Origin: GCA-016699835 sp964543905
GTDB lineage: Bacteria > Planctomycetota > Phycisphaerae > Phycisphaerales > UBA1924
DNA: 64,000 nt
Reading direction: 5' to 3'
NCBI GenBank assembly: GCA_964543905.1
Contig: CAZIZO010000017.1
Coordinates: forward strand, 1 to 64,000
Positions within the stretch are counted from its first letter, which is position 1. Every line of letters starts with the position of its first letter. A program made the position numbers and the translations under genes. Below the pieces are notes generated by a model. That model did not search any database, had not been told where the DNA came from, and was given only the letters and a program-made list of their open reading frames with translations. Below are positions 32,456 to 41,562 of the stretch, one piece after another.

Positions 32456-33619
32456 TCACGGGTTCACGCGCGCGTCGCCGTGTATGTAATCGATCCCCTC
32501 TCGCGCATCGCGGTCGCTGCGATCCATGATGCGGGCCAGTTCCTCCCCCGTCATCCAGGGCAACGACTCCAGTTTGGCCCGCAGCGCGGCAGGGAAGGGC
32601 CTCTTCTCCACCTCATGCCGGGGCCGACTCCGCCAGATTCGATGCATCCACAGATACTGTTCCGGCGCTCTTCGAACCATCGTCTCGATCGCCCGCCGAT
32701 AACGGGCTGTCAGGTAAAAGAGCGGGTCCGGCTGCCCTTCCCAATCCTCCGGACCAAACACATCCACAACCTCCGCCGCATAGCGCATGCTGGGCGATCC
32801 GACCCCCAGGCCCCGCGCGTGCCCCGACCCCACCTCCACACTCCGAAGCCCAACCTCCGGGTCGGGCTCGTCGGAACGGAGTCGCCGGGCAAACCCGCAG
32901 ATGATGCTCGCCCGGGCCTTCATCGCGAGCAACCCGATCGACTTGTACGTGGAGGTCAGCCGTCCGAAGAACGGCACAAACACCCCTCGGTCCCCCCCGT
33001 TCTGATCCGCCACCAGCCCGATCGGGTGCCCCGCCTGAAGCACGGGCGGGAGTTCCCGCATGGCTCCAAACTTGCTCACCAGCGTCAACCCCTGCCGCTC
33101 CCGCGTGTAGCGAATCCAATCGTCCAGCGGCTTGAGATCGAGCGGGCGATACACCGCATGCATCGGAAACCCCAGCATCGACACCGCGTATCCGATCAGT
33201 TCCCAGTTCCCGACATGCCCCGAGATCAAGACCGTCGGCCCACCCCGAATGATCCGCCGCGCACCCTCGCGCAGGTTCGTCAAGCCCAGATGGCGAGCAA
33301 ACCCGTCCTCGGTAATCAGACGCGGCGCGTACAGGATCTCGACGCCCAGTTGAAAGAGATGCTCGTACGCCCGGATCGCCGTCTCACGCACCCGATCGGG
33401 CGCCCACTCGGGGAACGCGTCGGAGAGGTTCTTGAGCGCCCGTGGAAACTTCTTGCGGTTGACCCGCGATGTCGCAAACACCCGGGCGGCCGACCGCGCC
33501 ACCGTCGTCGCCTGATCCACCTTCACCAGCAGCGGCACCGACAACGCCCCACGCATCGCGAACGCGGCGACCGGCTGCAGCGGCCTCGGAATCTTCGACT
33601 TGCGCGCGGGCTTCTTCAT
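32456..33619 (-). CDS. Lipid A acyltransferase-like protein (LpxL/HtrB family)
   Basis: A 387-residue inner-membrane-associated acyltransferase. The catalytic HX4E box is HVGNWE (H135, E140) in LISGHVGNWELIG. YRPLDLKPLDDWIRYTRERQ and the substrate-site GLVADQNGGDRGVFVPFFGR are further family motifs. It would add a secondary acyl chain to Kdo-lipid A, agreeing with kdsA in this window. There is a basic N-terminus with no clear membrane helix. ATG 33619 is preferred over a TTG nine codons upstream. A strong hairpin lies just upstream, separating it from the next gene. Confidence 0.85.
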   Translation of the reverse strand: MKKPARKSKIPRPLQPVAAFAMRGALSVPLLVKVDQATTVARSAARVFATSRVNRKKFPRALKNLSDAFPEWAPDRVRETAIRAYEHLFQLGVEILYAPRLITEDGFARHLGLTNLREGARRIIRGGPTVLISGHVGNWELIGYAVSMLGFPMHAVYRPLDLKPLDDWIRYTRERQGLTLVSKFGAMRELPPVLQAGHPIGLVADQNGGDRGVFVPFFGRLTSTYKSIGLLAMKARASIICGFARRLRSDEPDPEVGLRSVEVGSGHARGLGVGSPSMRYAAEVVDVFGPEDWEGQPDPLFYLTARYRRAIETMVRRAPEQYLWMHRIWRSRPRHEVEKRPFPAALRAKLESLPWMTGEELARIMDRSDRDAREGIDYIHGDARVNP

Positions 33620-33646
33620 CGGGCAGGGCCTGGGCCTCTTGGACAA

Positions 33647-33672
33647 GCGACCCGCCCATCCGGGCGGGTCGC
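33647..33672 (-). terminator. Hairpin terminator between the BRCT-like and acyltransferase genes
   Basis: A perfect 11-bp stem, GCGACCCGCCC/GGGCGGGTCGC, with loop ATCC lies 31 bases past the stop of the 33703-35085 gene. The following T-run is weak on either strand, so termination may be partial. Confidence 0.6.
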
Positions 33673-33702
33673 TTCATTGTTGGCACGCTTCGCGGTCGTC
33701 CT

Positions 33703-35085
33703 TCACCGCCGCGTCGACGCGGGGGTCTTCCCGATCAGCGTGTACAGACGGTTCTCGTTCAGCACCGGAATGCTCGTCGAACGCGCCTCCGCGAAGAGTT
33801 GGTCGTACCGCTCGATCGCCTTCCGCTGGCGAATGTACTCCTGGAACACCTCCTGCGGTGCATCCTGCGAAGGCGGCGGCGGGAGTGCCGACGGCTCGCC
33901 CAACACCAGGAAATCCACGTTCCCCGTCAGTTCGTCCGTCACCACCCCGCCCCACTCTTCGATCAGCGCCGCGAGATCGGTCCGCTCCAACGCCGTCGCC
34001 ACCCCGTCGCGATTCACGTCGAAGTTGCCGTACACCACGAAGCGATACACCTTGTTCGGGTCATAGAGCGCGTTCGCGATGACATCCCCCTGCACGATCG
34101 GGTTGCCCCGGGCCTCACTCAGGATGCGGCACTCGGAACTCTCGGCATCCACCCGCGTGATCTCGATCGTCGCCTTGCCCGAGGGATAGTTCCCCTCGGC
34201 GTCCGGGCGGATCGCCGCCGCCGATCCGTACACCGTGAACGTCATCCCCACCCGAACCTTGTTCTTCGCCCCCAGCGAGATCGAGCACCGACGGTTCGCC
34301 CCGTCCACGCCCACGATGTTCCCGTCCACCAGGGCATACTCATCGCCCGGCCTGAGGGTCACCGCCTTGCCCGCATCCCGGAACGCCTGGGCCTGGTTCT
34401 TCAGGATCAGGTTCTCCTTGGTCAGCGCATCGATCTGCTCCTTGAGTTTGCTCTCCACGGTCGCAAACTCGGTCCGCGCCTGATCGAGACGCTGGTCGAG
34501 TTGACCGCGGTGCACGTCGATGCCCGAGCGATAACGCTCGACCTCGTCCTTGTACTGCTTCACCTCCGCGTTCAACGCCGCCACCGTCGCCTGGTGCGCC
34601 TCCTCGATCTTCTTCACGCGGTTCACCTCGGCACTGAGGCTCGACAGGGCCGTGTTGCGGGCTTCCTCCGCCTGCGCCGCCTGCTGCTTGAGCGAACCGA
34701 TCTCCGCGTTCTTCTCCGCGAGCACCGACATCAGCGTCTTGCCCTGCCCCGCGAGCGGCGCGAGTTTTTCCTCCATCGTCTTCAGGTCGTCCAACTTCGA
34801 GCCCGTGATCCGCGACATCGTCTCGCCCTGGGCATTCTGCAGATACGCGAAGACCGACAGCCGCGCCTTCTGCGCCTCGCCGATCAGCCGGCGCGTCGAG
34901 TCCGTGCCCTGCTCCGCCGGGCTCACGAAACTGTTCACGCTCTGCTGGAGCGTCGTCAGCGCCTGCGAGGTGTCCTTGTACTTGGTGAAGTAGATCGCAA
35001 AGGCGACCAACAACCCCACCGTCAGGGCGAGTGAGATGAAGATCGTGACGCCGACACCCACCCCGATGCTGTTCCTGCCAGCCAT
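33703..35085 (-). CDS. Membrane-anchored coiled-coil protein with C-terminal BRCT-like domain
   Basis: A 460-residue protein. One N-terminal membrane span (IGVGVGVTIFISLALTVGLL) is followed by a coiled coil from ~40 to 230 (LKTMEEKLAPLAGQGKTLMS and AEVKQYKDEVERYRSGIDVH). A beta-rich segment with GMTFTVYG comes next. From ~345 a BRCT-like fold reads RFVVYGNFDVNRDGVATALE, IEEWGGVVTDELTGNVDFLV and, at the end, STSIPVLNENRLYTLIG. The GG turn, the D-x-LV strand and the closing helix match BRCT domains, which usually bind DNA ends or phosphopeptides. ATG 35085 is placed right before the span. The function is unknown. Confidence 0.75.
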   Translation of the reverse strand: MAGRNSIGVGVGVTIFISLALTVGLLVAFAIYFTKYKDTSQALTTLQQSVNSFVSPAEQGTDSTRRLIGEAQKARLSVFAYLQNAQGETMSRITGSKLDDLKTMEEKLAPLAGQGKTLMSVLAEKNAEIGSLKQQAAQAEEARNTALSSLSAEVNRVKKIEEAHQATVAALNAEVKQYKDEVERYRSGIDVHRGQLDQRLDQARTEFATVESKLKEQIDALTKENLILKNQAQAFRDAGKAVTLRPGDEYALVDGNIVGVDGANRRCSISLGAKNKVRVGMTFTVYGSAAAIRPDAEGNYPSGKATIEITRVDAESSECRILSEARGNPIVQGDVIANALYDPNKVYRFVVYGNFDVNRDGVATALERTDLAALIEEWGGVVTDELTGNVDFLVLGEPSALPPPPSQDAPQEVFQEYIRQRKAIERYDQLFAEARSTSIPVLNENRLYTLIGKTPASTRR

Positions 35086-35388
35086 GCTCGATGCTCCACA
35101 ATGCGGCCAAACGAACCACCCGCCCCGGGCGATCGCAACGATCATCCCGTTCGCGGAGGGAGGGGCCATGGTAGGTGTGCCTGCCCGGCGAGGGCAGCAG
35201 GGCAACCGGCGTTTTCACGCTCGACCACCCCGACCATCCACCCTTCCCTTCACCAACCCAGACCCATCGATACGCAGGGCGGTCCGCAGGGGATGCCCCG
35301 TCTCGCCCAAGCGACGCCAATGTCGCCGAAATCGTCCCCGTCGTCAAGTCGCCCGCACCCTGGCCATCGACCGACATAGCCTCTGCCC

Positions 35389-35769
35389 ATGTCCCTCCTC
35401 CCTCGCTGGCTCCTCGCCGTCTTGCTCCTGATCGGGTCCAACGCCTTCATGACGACCGCCTGGTACTACCACCTCAAAAAACAGAACTGGACGATCGGCG
35501 TCGCCATTGCCATCTCCTGGCTCATCGCCCTCCCGGAATACTGCCTCCAGGTTCCCGCCAACCGCCTCGGGCACATCCAGCACGGCGGCCCCTTCACCGC
35601 CCCGCAACTCAAGATCGTGCAGGAAGCGATCACCCTCCTGATCTTCACCATCTTCTCGATCTGGATCCTCAAAGAAAAGATCCGCTGGAACGACGCCGTC
35701 GCCATGCTGCTCGTCTTTGCCGCCGTCGCGGTCTCGCTCCTGGGACGCTCGTCACCCGCCACGCCCTGA
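35389..35769 (+). CDS. DUF486 small membrane protein
   Basis: A 126-residue protein with four membrane spans in the DUF486 (DMT-like) pattern: AFMTTAWYYHLK, ISWLIALPEYCLQVPANRLG and TAPQLKIVQEAITLLIFTIF are family signatures. It is possibly a small-molecule exporter; the substrate is unknown. It ends directly against the stop of the convergent HtrA gene with no spacer. Confidence 0.9.
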   Translation: MSLLPRWLLAVLLLIGSNAFMTTAWYYHLKKQNWTIGVAIAISWLIALPEYCLQVPANRLGHIQHGGPFTAPQLKIVQEAITLLIFTIFSIWILKEKIRWNDAVAMLLVFAAVAVSLLGRSSPATP

Positions 35770-37152
35770 TCAGTCCGTGATGTCGATGTACCCCGTCTCG
35801 CGATTCCGGACGACGAAGAACCTCACGCCTTCCGCGTAATCGGCGGTCTTGAGGAGTTCCTGAAGTCGTGCGGGCGACGTCACGGCCTTCGACGTTCGGT
35901 CTCGGTGCCGCTGCACCTCCACGATGATGTCGCCCTGCTGTAGGCTCGCGCCGCGCCCCTCCGAGGTCGACGACTCCACGACCACGCCCCCCTCGATGCC
36001 CAACTGACGGGCCACGTTCCGAGGCAGCGGCGAAACGGTCACCCCCAGGTCGTCGAGTTCGACCCAGCCGTTCACCTCGTACTGCGAGCCGATCGTGGCC
36101 GCGAGTTGCTGCATCTTCCCATCGCGCTGGATGTCCAGAGTCACGCGCGTCCCGGGAGGCGTGTACGCGATGTTCGCCCGCAGCGAGTTCTCCGTGATGG
36201 GCTTCCCCTGGTAACGCAGGATGACGTCCCCCGGCTTGAGGCCGGCTCGCTCCGCGGGGCTGTCGCTCGAGACGCTCGCCACCTTGACGCCCGGCGTGGC
36301 GTTCGTCGGGTCCACCTCGAAGTTGACCCCCAGCGCGCCCCGGATCACCCGCTTGTGCTCGATCAGGCTGCTCATCACCCCTTTCACCAGGTTCGCGGGT
36401 ATCGCAAACCCCAGCCCCTCGCTCCCGCCCGTCCGCGACGCGATCGCCGTGTTGATCCCCACGATCTTCCCGTCGAGGTTCAGCAGCGGCCCCCCCGAGT
36501 TGCCCGGGTTGATCGCCGCGTCCGTCTGGATGAAGTCCTCGTACCGCCCCGGGTCGTTGCTGAGCGTCCGCCCCGTCGCGCTCACGATCCCCGCCGTCAC
36601 GGTCCGGCTGAAGCCCAGGGGGCTCCCGATCGCCACCACCCACTCGCCCACCTCCAGACGGTCCGAATCCGCGAACTCCACCGCGGTCAGATCGTCCCCC
36701 AGCGTGCTCGTGTCGATCCGCAGCACCGCAACATCCGTCAGGTCATCCCGCCCGATGTACTCGGCCTTGACCTCCCGCCCGTCCGACAGCCGCGCAATCA
36801 GCGTCTCCGCCCCGCGCACCACGTGCGCGTTGGTCACGATGTACCCCTCCCGGCTCACGATCACCCCTGACCCCACCCCCGTCTCCACCGAACGCCCCTG
36901 CCCCACCGAGAGCGGGCGCCCGAAAAAATCGCGCCGCACCGGACGGATCGTGTTGATCTGCCGGATATGCACCACCGCCGGCTCCGCCGTCTTCGCCACG
37001 TGGTTGAAGACGCGCGACAACTTGCGCGCGAACTGCATGTCCTCCTGCATCGCCGCGCCGCCGGACACCGGCGCCGTCTGCGCCGAAACTCCCGCAACGA
37101 CCAGCATGCAGGTCAAGGCGACTCCCAAGGACAACAGCGTGCGTGCGTTCAT
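35770..37152 (-). CDS. Periplasmic HtrA/DegP-type serine protease
   Basis: A 460-residue exported protease with signal peptide cut after VSA (residue ~24). The triad is H110 (VTNAHVV), D140 (DDLTDVAVL) and S219 (NPGNSGGP). Two PDZ domains follow: the first around GVKVASVSSDSPAERAGLKP, the second, more divergent, around IEGGVVVESSTSEGRGASLQ. It degrades or refolds damaged envelope proteins. It is convergent and abutting with the DUF486 gene and starts 60 bases after the end of the queC-E-D series' partner strand region. Confidence 0.93.
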   Translation of the reverse strand: MNARTLLSLGVALTCMLVVAGVSAQTAPVSGGAAMQEDMQFARKLSRVFNHVAKTAEPAVVHIRQINTIRPVRRDFFGRPLSVGQGRSVETGVGSGVIVSREGYIVTNAHVVRGAETLIARLSDGREVKAEYIGRDDLTDVAVLRIDTSTLGDDLTAVEFADSDRLEVGEWVVAIGSPLGFSRTVTAGIVSATGRTLSNDPGRYEDFIQTDAAINPGNSGGPLLNLDGKIVGINTAIASRTGGSEGLGFAIPANLVKGVMSSLIEHKRVIRGALGVNFEVDPTNATPGVKVASVSSDSPAERAGLKPGDVILRYQGKPITENSLRANIAYTPPGTRVTLDIQRDGKMQQLAATIGSQYEVNGWVELDDLGVTVSPLPRNVARQLGIEGGVVVESSTSEGRGASLQQGDIIVEVQRHRDRTSKAVTSPARLQELLKTADYAEGVRFFVVRNRETGYIDITD

Positions 37153-37211
37153 ACTTGAGCGTACTCCCTGTTCCGCACATGACCAACACCCGGGATCGGC
37201 CGGAAGGCTCC

Positions 37212-37682
37212 TTACCGGGCGTACTCCGCCCAGGTGGTGCTGGTCTCGCTCACTCGTACGCGCTCCAGTTGGAGTCGGTTCGGAAGGCGGTACACCAGCC
37301 CGTCGGAACCCTTGAACTCTCGGCCACTTGCGATCAGCGCGGCCAAGGCGTCATAGATGTGCTTCGCCAGCACTTCCGTCGTCGGGTCTTTCCCCTGCAT
37401 CACCACCACCCGCTCGCGCACCTCCGGCTGCGCCGACAGGGTCGCCAAGATCGGGTCTTCACTGTTCACCACCAGCGCGTGATCAAACCGGTCCGCGATC
37501 TCGTGCAACGCCAGTTTCAGCGCCTTGAAGTCGCACACCATGTCGTTCTCGTCGAGTTCGGCGCTCGCCAGCACCACCTCGATCGTCCGCGAGTGCCCGT
37601 GCGGAAAGCGACACCGCCCCGGGTGCTTGCTCAGCATGTGCCCCGACTCAACCTCAAAGGACTTGCAGACGCGGAAGGGCAT
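37212..37682 (-). CDS. queD: 6-carboxytetrahydropterin synthase
   Basis: A 156-residue enzyme that makes 6-carboxy-5,6,7,8-tetrahydropterin, the second step toward preQ0 and queuosine. Zinc ligands are the His of VESGHML and the pair in FPHGHSRTIEVV; the catalytic Cys is in GRCRFPHGH. DFKALKLALHEIADRFDHAL is the family helix block. It lies 17 bases after queE and closes the series. The N-terminus MPFRVCKSFEVESGH fits the family, so ATG 37682 is right. Confidence 0.93.
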   Translation of the reverse strand: MPFRVCKSFEVESGHMLSKHPGRCRFPHGHSRTIEVVLASAELDENDMVCDFKALKLALHEIADRFDHALVVNSEDPILATLSAQPEVRERVVVMQGKDPTTEVLAKHIYDALAALIASGREFKGSDGLVYRLPNRLQLERVRVSETSTTWAEYAR

Positions 37683-37699
37683 GGGCCGACATCGTAGGT

Positions 37700-38452
37700 T
37701 TACGTGCCCCGCCGGTGGCCGAAGAGTTCGAGATGAAGGCGCGGGCAGTATCGCCAGCCTCGGGCCAGACATTCCCGGACGATCCATCCCGTGCACTCGG
37801 GCGTGGGAACCGTCACGCCCTCGGGCATGAGCAGGACATCGTCGGGCTCGACCCCGCGGAGGCGGGCGAGGATCGACTCGATCTCGGCAAGGTCCGCGGG
37901 CGAAGCGACCACGAACTTGAGTTGGCGGCTTGGATAGGCATCGAGCAGCCCCTGCAGAGCGCTCAGGTTCAGTCGGCGCTGCTCGTGCCGCTCGCGCCAC
38001 GCACCCCGCGGATCGCGCGGATCGCCCGTTCGAGGCGTCGAGTTGCTCAGTTTGGGGCTCATGCTCATCAGGTCGCACGCCACCGCCTGAACGACCGTCC
38101 CCGCGGTCTCGATCGTAATGTGAAGCCCGGCGGCGCGGAGTTGCTCACACAGGTCCCGGCTCTGCGGGAAGATCATCGGCTCCCCCCCGGTCAGCACCAC
38201 GTGCCGCACGCCCGACGCGCGCGCTCGCGCCACCAGGTCGGCGATCGACACCGTCCCGCCCTCGGGTGTCCAACTCGCATAGGGCGTATCGCACCACGCG
38301 CAGCGCAGGTTGCACCCGCTGGTCCGAATGAAGAACGACGGCACACCCGCCAGTTTGCCCTCGCCTTGGATCGACGTAAACGTCTCGGAGATCGGCAGCG
38401 CCACCCGCCCCTCGTCCGCCCCCTCGGAGAACAAGACCACGTCTCGGCTCAT
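37700..38452 (-). CDS. queE: 7-carboxy-7-deazaguanine synthase (radical SAM)
   Basis: A 250-residue radical SAM enzyme converting carboxytetrahydropterin to CDG. The cluster motif is SGCNLRCAWCDTPYA (CX3CX2C type). ISETFTSIQGEGKLAGVPSF and VLTGGEPMI are diagnostic. It shares an ATGA overlap with queC upstream and is followed by queD. An Arg/Asp-rich insertion around TPRTGDPRDPRGAWRERHEQ is common in longer forms. Confidence 0.95.
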   Translation of the reverse strand: MSRDVVLFSEGADEGRVALPISETFTSIQGEGKLAGVPSFFIRTSGCNLRCAWCDTPYASWTPEGGTVSIADLVARARASGVRHVVLTGGEPMIFPQSRDLCEQLRAAGLHITIETAGTVVQAVACDLMSMSPKLSNSTPRTGDPRDPRGAWRERHEQRRLNLSALQGLLDAYPSRQLKFVVASPADLAEIESILARLRGVEPDDVLLMPEGVTVPTPECTGWIVRECLARGWRYCPRLHLELFGHRRGT

Positions 38453-39177
38453 CGGTCGTCCGCCCGCGCCTGAGCCGATCGCGTGACGTACACCGTCGGG
38501 TCCGCCACGCCCGCGTCCTGAAAACCCTGCCGGCGTAGGAGGCAACTGTCACACGCGCCGCACGCCCGCCCACGCTCGTCGGGGTCGTAGCAACTGGTCG
38601 TCCATGCGTACTCCACGCCCAGGCTCGCCCCCCACCGGATGATCTCCGCCTTGCTCATCCCGGCCAGCGGCGCGTGCACCCGCATGGGACGACCCTCCAC
38701 GCCGGCCCTGGTGGCGAGGTTCACGGTCTTCTCGAAGGACTCGACAAACTCCGGGCGGCAGTCCGGGTAGCCCGAATAGTCGATCGCGTTGATGCCGATG
38801 AACAGGTCGCTCGCCCCCACCACCTCCGCCAATCCCGCCGCCAGCGAGAGGAACACCAGATTCCGCGCAGGAACATACGTGATCGGAATGCCCCGCGACC
38901 GATCCTCCATGGATCGAGCCTTGGGCACGGCGATGTCCGCCGTCAGGGCCGAACCCCCGATCGCGCGAAGGTCGATCGTCACCGTGCGATGCGAGGCGGC
39001 CCCAAAGCCCCGCGCGATCCGCTCCGCCGCCTCCAGTTCATGTCGATGGCGCTGCCCATAATCAAGGGAAAGGGCATGGACCACAAAGCCTCGCACCCGC
39101 GCCACGGCAAGGCAGGTCGCCGAGTCCAGGCCTCCCGATAGAAGCACAATCGCGGGTCGTGGGGCGGGGGTCGTCAC
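38449..39177 (-). CDS. queC: 7-cyano-7-deazaguanine (preQ0) synthase
   Basis: A 242-residue ATP-dependent enzyme turning CDG into preQ0. The PP-loop is LLSGGLDSAT; the zinc site is CGACDSCLLRR near the C-terminus (with CYDPDERGRAC). ALSLDYGQRHRHELEAAERI and YVPARNLVFLSLA are family blocks. GTG 39177 is chosen since it sits right before the PP-loop strand and overlaps the histidine kinase stop (GTGA), so the two are translationally coupled. Confidence 0.95.
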   Translation of the reverse strand: MTTPAPRPAIVLLSGGLDSATCLAVARVRGFVVHALSLDYGQRHRHELEAAERIARGFGAASHRTVTIDLRAIGGSALTADIAVPKARSMEDRSRGIPITYVPARNLVFLSLAAGLAEVVGASDLFIGINAIDYSGYPDCRPEFVESFEKTVNLATRAGVEGRPMRVHAPLAGMSKAEIIRWGASLGVEYAWTTSCYDPDERGRACGACDSCLLRRQGFQDAGVADPTVYVTRSAQARADDR

Positions 39178-41495
39178 CCCCCATTGTTGGTGATCGAACG
39201 GATCGGGGACAACGCTCCATCCGCACCAGCCCGGGCCGACCCCGCATCCGTTGGCGCCGCAAGCCAACGCCGAATCGCCTCCACCAGCAGCGACCGATCG
39301 ATCGGCTTGGTCAGATGATCATTGCAACCCGCGTCCAGGCATCGCTGGCGATCCGCCGGCATCGCGTGCGCCGTCAGCGCCAGGATCGGAACACGACATC
39401 CGCTCTGCCGGAGGCTCGCCGTCGCCGTGTACCCGTCCATCTCCGGCATCTGCATGTCCATCAGGATGACGTCGAACGGCGCCCCCGACGCCTCGGCCCG
39501 GCGATACGCCTCGCACGCCTCGACCCCGTTCGTCACGATCTCCACGCGCACCCCTTCACGCTCCAGATGGTGACGCAGCAGTCGTTGGTTGTCCGGCCCA
39601 TCCTCCGCGAGCAGCACCCTCGCCTCGACCAGGCCCCGCGGTCCCGCGCCCCGCGCATCCGTGGCCCGACGCCCGACCGCCGGGCACGAAACCCCTCCCT
39701 CCCCGCGCAGCCCTTGTCGGAACGGCGGAGGAGCCACCTCGCCCGCCTCGACCCGCAACTCAAACGTCGAGCCCGATCCGAGCCTCGATTCCACGCGGAT
39801 GCCTCCACCCAGCATCTCCGCAAACTGCTTCGAGATCGTCAGGCCAAGCCCGGTCCCGCCAAATCGCCGGCTCATCGATGAATCGGCCTGCGTGAACGGT
39901 CGGAAGAGTTGTTCCAGGTGCTCGGCGCTCATCCCGATGCCCGTGTCGATCACCTCGTAGCACATCGTGGGCGCGGGAGATTCCTCGTACCACATGCGAA
40001 CCGTGATCCCCCCCTTCTCCGTGAACTTGATCGCGTTGCCCACCAGGTTGATCAGGATCTGCCGCAGCCGCGTCGGATCGCTCGTGATCGTCCGCGGGAC
40101 CGGGTCTCGCACCGCGCACTCCAGCGCGATCCCCTTCGCGGCCGCCCGCGGCCTCAGCAACGTCACCACGTCGTCCAGCACCGCGAAGGGCGACATCGAG
40201 ATCCGCTCCACCGTCATTTTGCCCGATTCGATCTTCGAGAGGTCCAGAATGTCGTTGATGACCGCCAGCAGATGCTCGCCGTTCCGCCGGATCGTGTTCA
40301 CGAAATCCCCGCGCAACTCCGCGCTCAGCCCCGGGTCGAGCAGCAGGTCCGCATAGCCCATGATCGCCGTCATCGGCGTGCGGATCTCGTGGCTCATGTT
40401 CGCCAGGAAATGGCTCTTCGCGTGGTTCGCCGCCTCCGCCTTCGCCTTCGCGTCCACGATCGCGTCCAGCAGCGAGTTCATCGCGTGCGCCAGCGTGGAG
40501 ATCTCATCCGCTCCCCGATCATCCAGCCGCCGGTCAAAGCTCCGCTGACCCGCGATCGCCACCGCCTCGTGCTGGAACGACTCCAGACGGTTGAGGATCG
40601 CCACACGCAACAACCCCCACGCGAGCGCCACCAGCACGCTCGCCGCGAGCAGCGTCACGAGCACGAACTTCGTCGCGACGCTCCTCGCCTCCTGCACCAC
40701 GTACCGCTGCATCGTGGTCCGCAGCGCGAGGGCCGGCCGGCCGAGAAGGTCCCGCACGATCGTGTACCCGCACGTCCGATCGTCGTCGATCGCGTGCACC
40801 GCCACCTGCCCGTCGCCCTCGATTCGTTCCATGTGCGCGATCACGTCCTCCGGGATCCCGCCCGCGTCCAATCGCCAGAGGTCCATGTCCAGCCTCGATC
40901 GCGACGCCCACTTCCCAACCAGTTCCGGGCTGATGTCCTTGACAAAGAACAGAATCCCTCGGGCCTCGCCCTCCCGATTCGAGGGCAGGATCGGGCTTGC
41001 CGCCACCAGCACGGGGCTCTGCGGGAGCAGGATGAGCCCCGCCCGAGCATCCTCGATCCGCTCGAACGTCCCGGAGGCCGCGACGTCTCGACACATCGAT
41101 TCCAGCGTGCCATCCGCCCGCCCCAGTTCGTCGCGTTGCGGGTCCACCACCGCCGAATGCACGACCTGCCGCGAGGGGCTGAGAAACACGATCGCCCGGA
41201 GCCCGAGCCCCTCGACGGACTCGCGGAGGAGATTGGACGCGATGAACTCCTCGTTCTCATCGATCATGAACTGGTACGAATCATCCCACGCGGCCCAATC
41301 GCTCAACTTTGTCCCCAAGGCCTCCAGTTCGCTCTCGATCACCCCGAGCGCCGCCTTCGTCGCCCGCGCCGACGCCTTCTCCTCGATCGCGAGAAAGCCC
41401 CGCGTCCCGAAGATCGCCGCAAACGCGTAGACCGCCCCCATCAAGATCAGGAGCGTGCCCGCGAGCATGAGAATGATCTTGCGCTGGAGGCTCAC
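39174..41495 (-). CDS. Hybrid sensor histidine kinase with CHASE4 sensor
   Basis: A 773-residue membrane kinase. Two spans (near residues 10-30 and 280-300) enclose a CHASE4-type periplasmic sensor (SDWAAWDDSYQFMIDENEEF). A HAMP-like linker, HisKA with H369 in NMSHEIRTPM, and HATPase blocks (NLVGNAIKFTEKGG, DTGIGMSAEHL, GGTGLGLTISKQ) follow, then a receiver domain with D680 in VILMDMQMPEMDG and Lys in HLTKPIDRS. GTG 41495 is taken just before the first span; the true start could lie slightly upstream. The stop overlaps the queC start, an unexpected pairing of a sensor with deazaguanine synthesis. Phosphorelay would need a separate HPt and regulator. Confidence 0.85.
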   Translation of the reverse strand: MSLQRKIILMLAGTLLILMGAVYAFAAIFGTRGFLAIEEKASARATKAALGVIESELEALGTKLSDWAAWDDSYQFMIDENEEFIASNLLRESVEGLGLRAIVFLSPSRQVVHSAVVDPQRDELGRADGTLESMCRDVAASGTFERIEDARAGLILLPQSPVLVAASPILPSNREGEARGILFFVKDISPELVGKWASRSRLDMDLWRLDAGGIPEDVIAHMERIEGDGQVAVHAIDDDRTCGYTIVRDLLGRPALALRTTMQRYVVQEARSVATKFVLVTLLAASVLVALAWGLLRVAILNRLESFQHEAVAIAGQRSFDRRLDDRGADEISTLAHAMNSLLDAIVDAKAKAEAANHAKSHFLANMSHEIRTPMTAIMGYADLLLDPGLSAELRGDFVNTIRRNGEHLLAVINDILDLSKIESGKMTVERISMSPFAVLDDVVTLLRPRAAAKGIALECAVRDPVPRTITSDPTRLRQILINLVGNAIKFTEKGGITVRMWYEESPAPTMCYEVIDTGIGMSAEHLEQLFRPFTQADSSMSRRFGGTGLGLTISKQFAEMLGGGIRVESRLGSGSTFELRVEAGEVAPPPFRQGLRGEGGVSCPAVGRRATDARGAGPRGLVEARVLLAEDGPDNQRLLRHHLEREGVRVEIVTNGVEACEAYRRAEASGAPFDVILMDMQMPEMDGYTATASLRQSGCRVPILALTAHAMPADRQRCLDAGCNDHLTKPIDRSLLVEAIRRWLAAPTDAGSARAGADGALSPIRSITNNGG

Positions 41496-41562
41496 GCCTC
41501 GTGCTATCGAGCGCCCCGCGTCGTCGATGTTGCGGAAGTCGTGCGTCGAGGCGCCGCAACGT

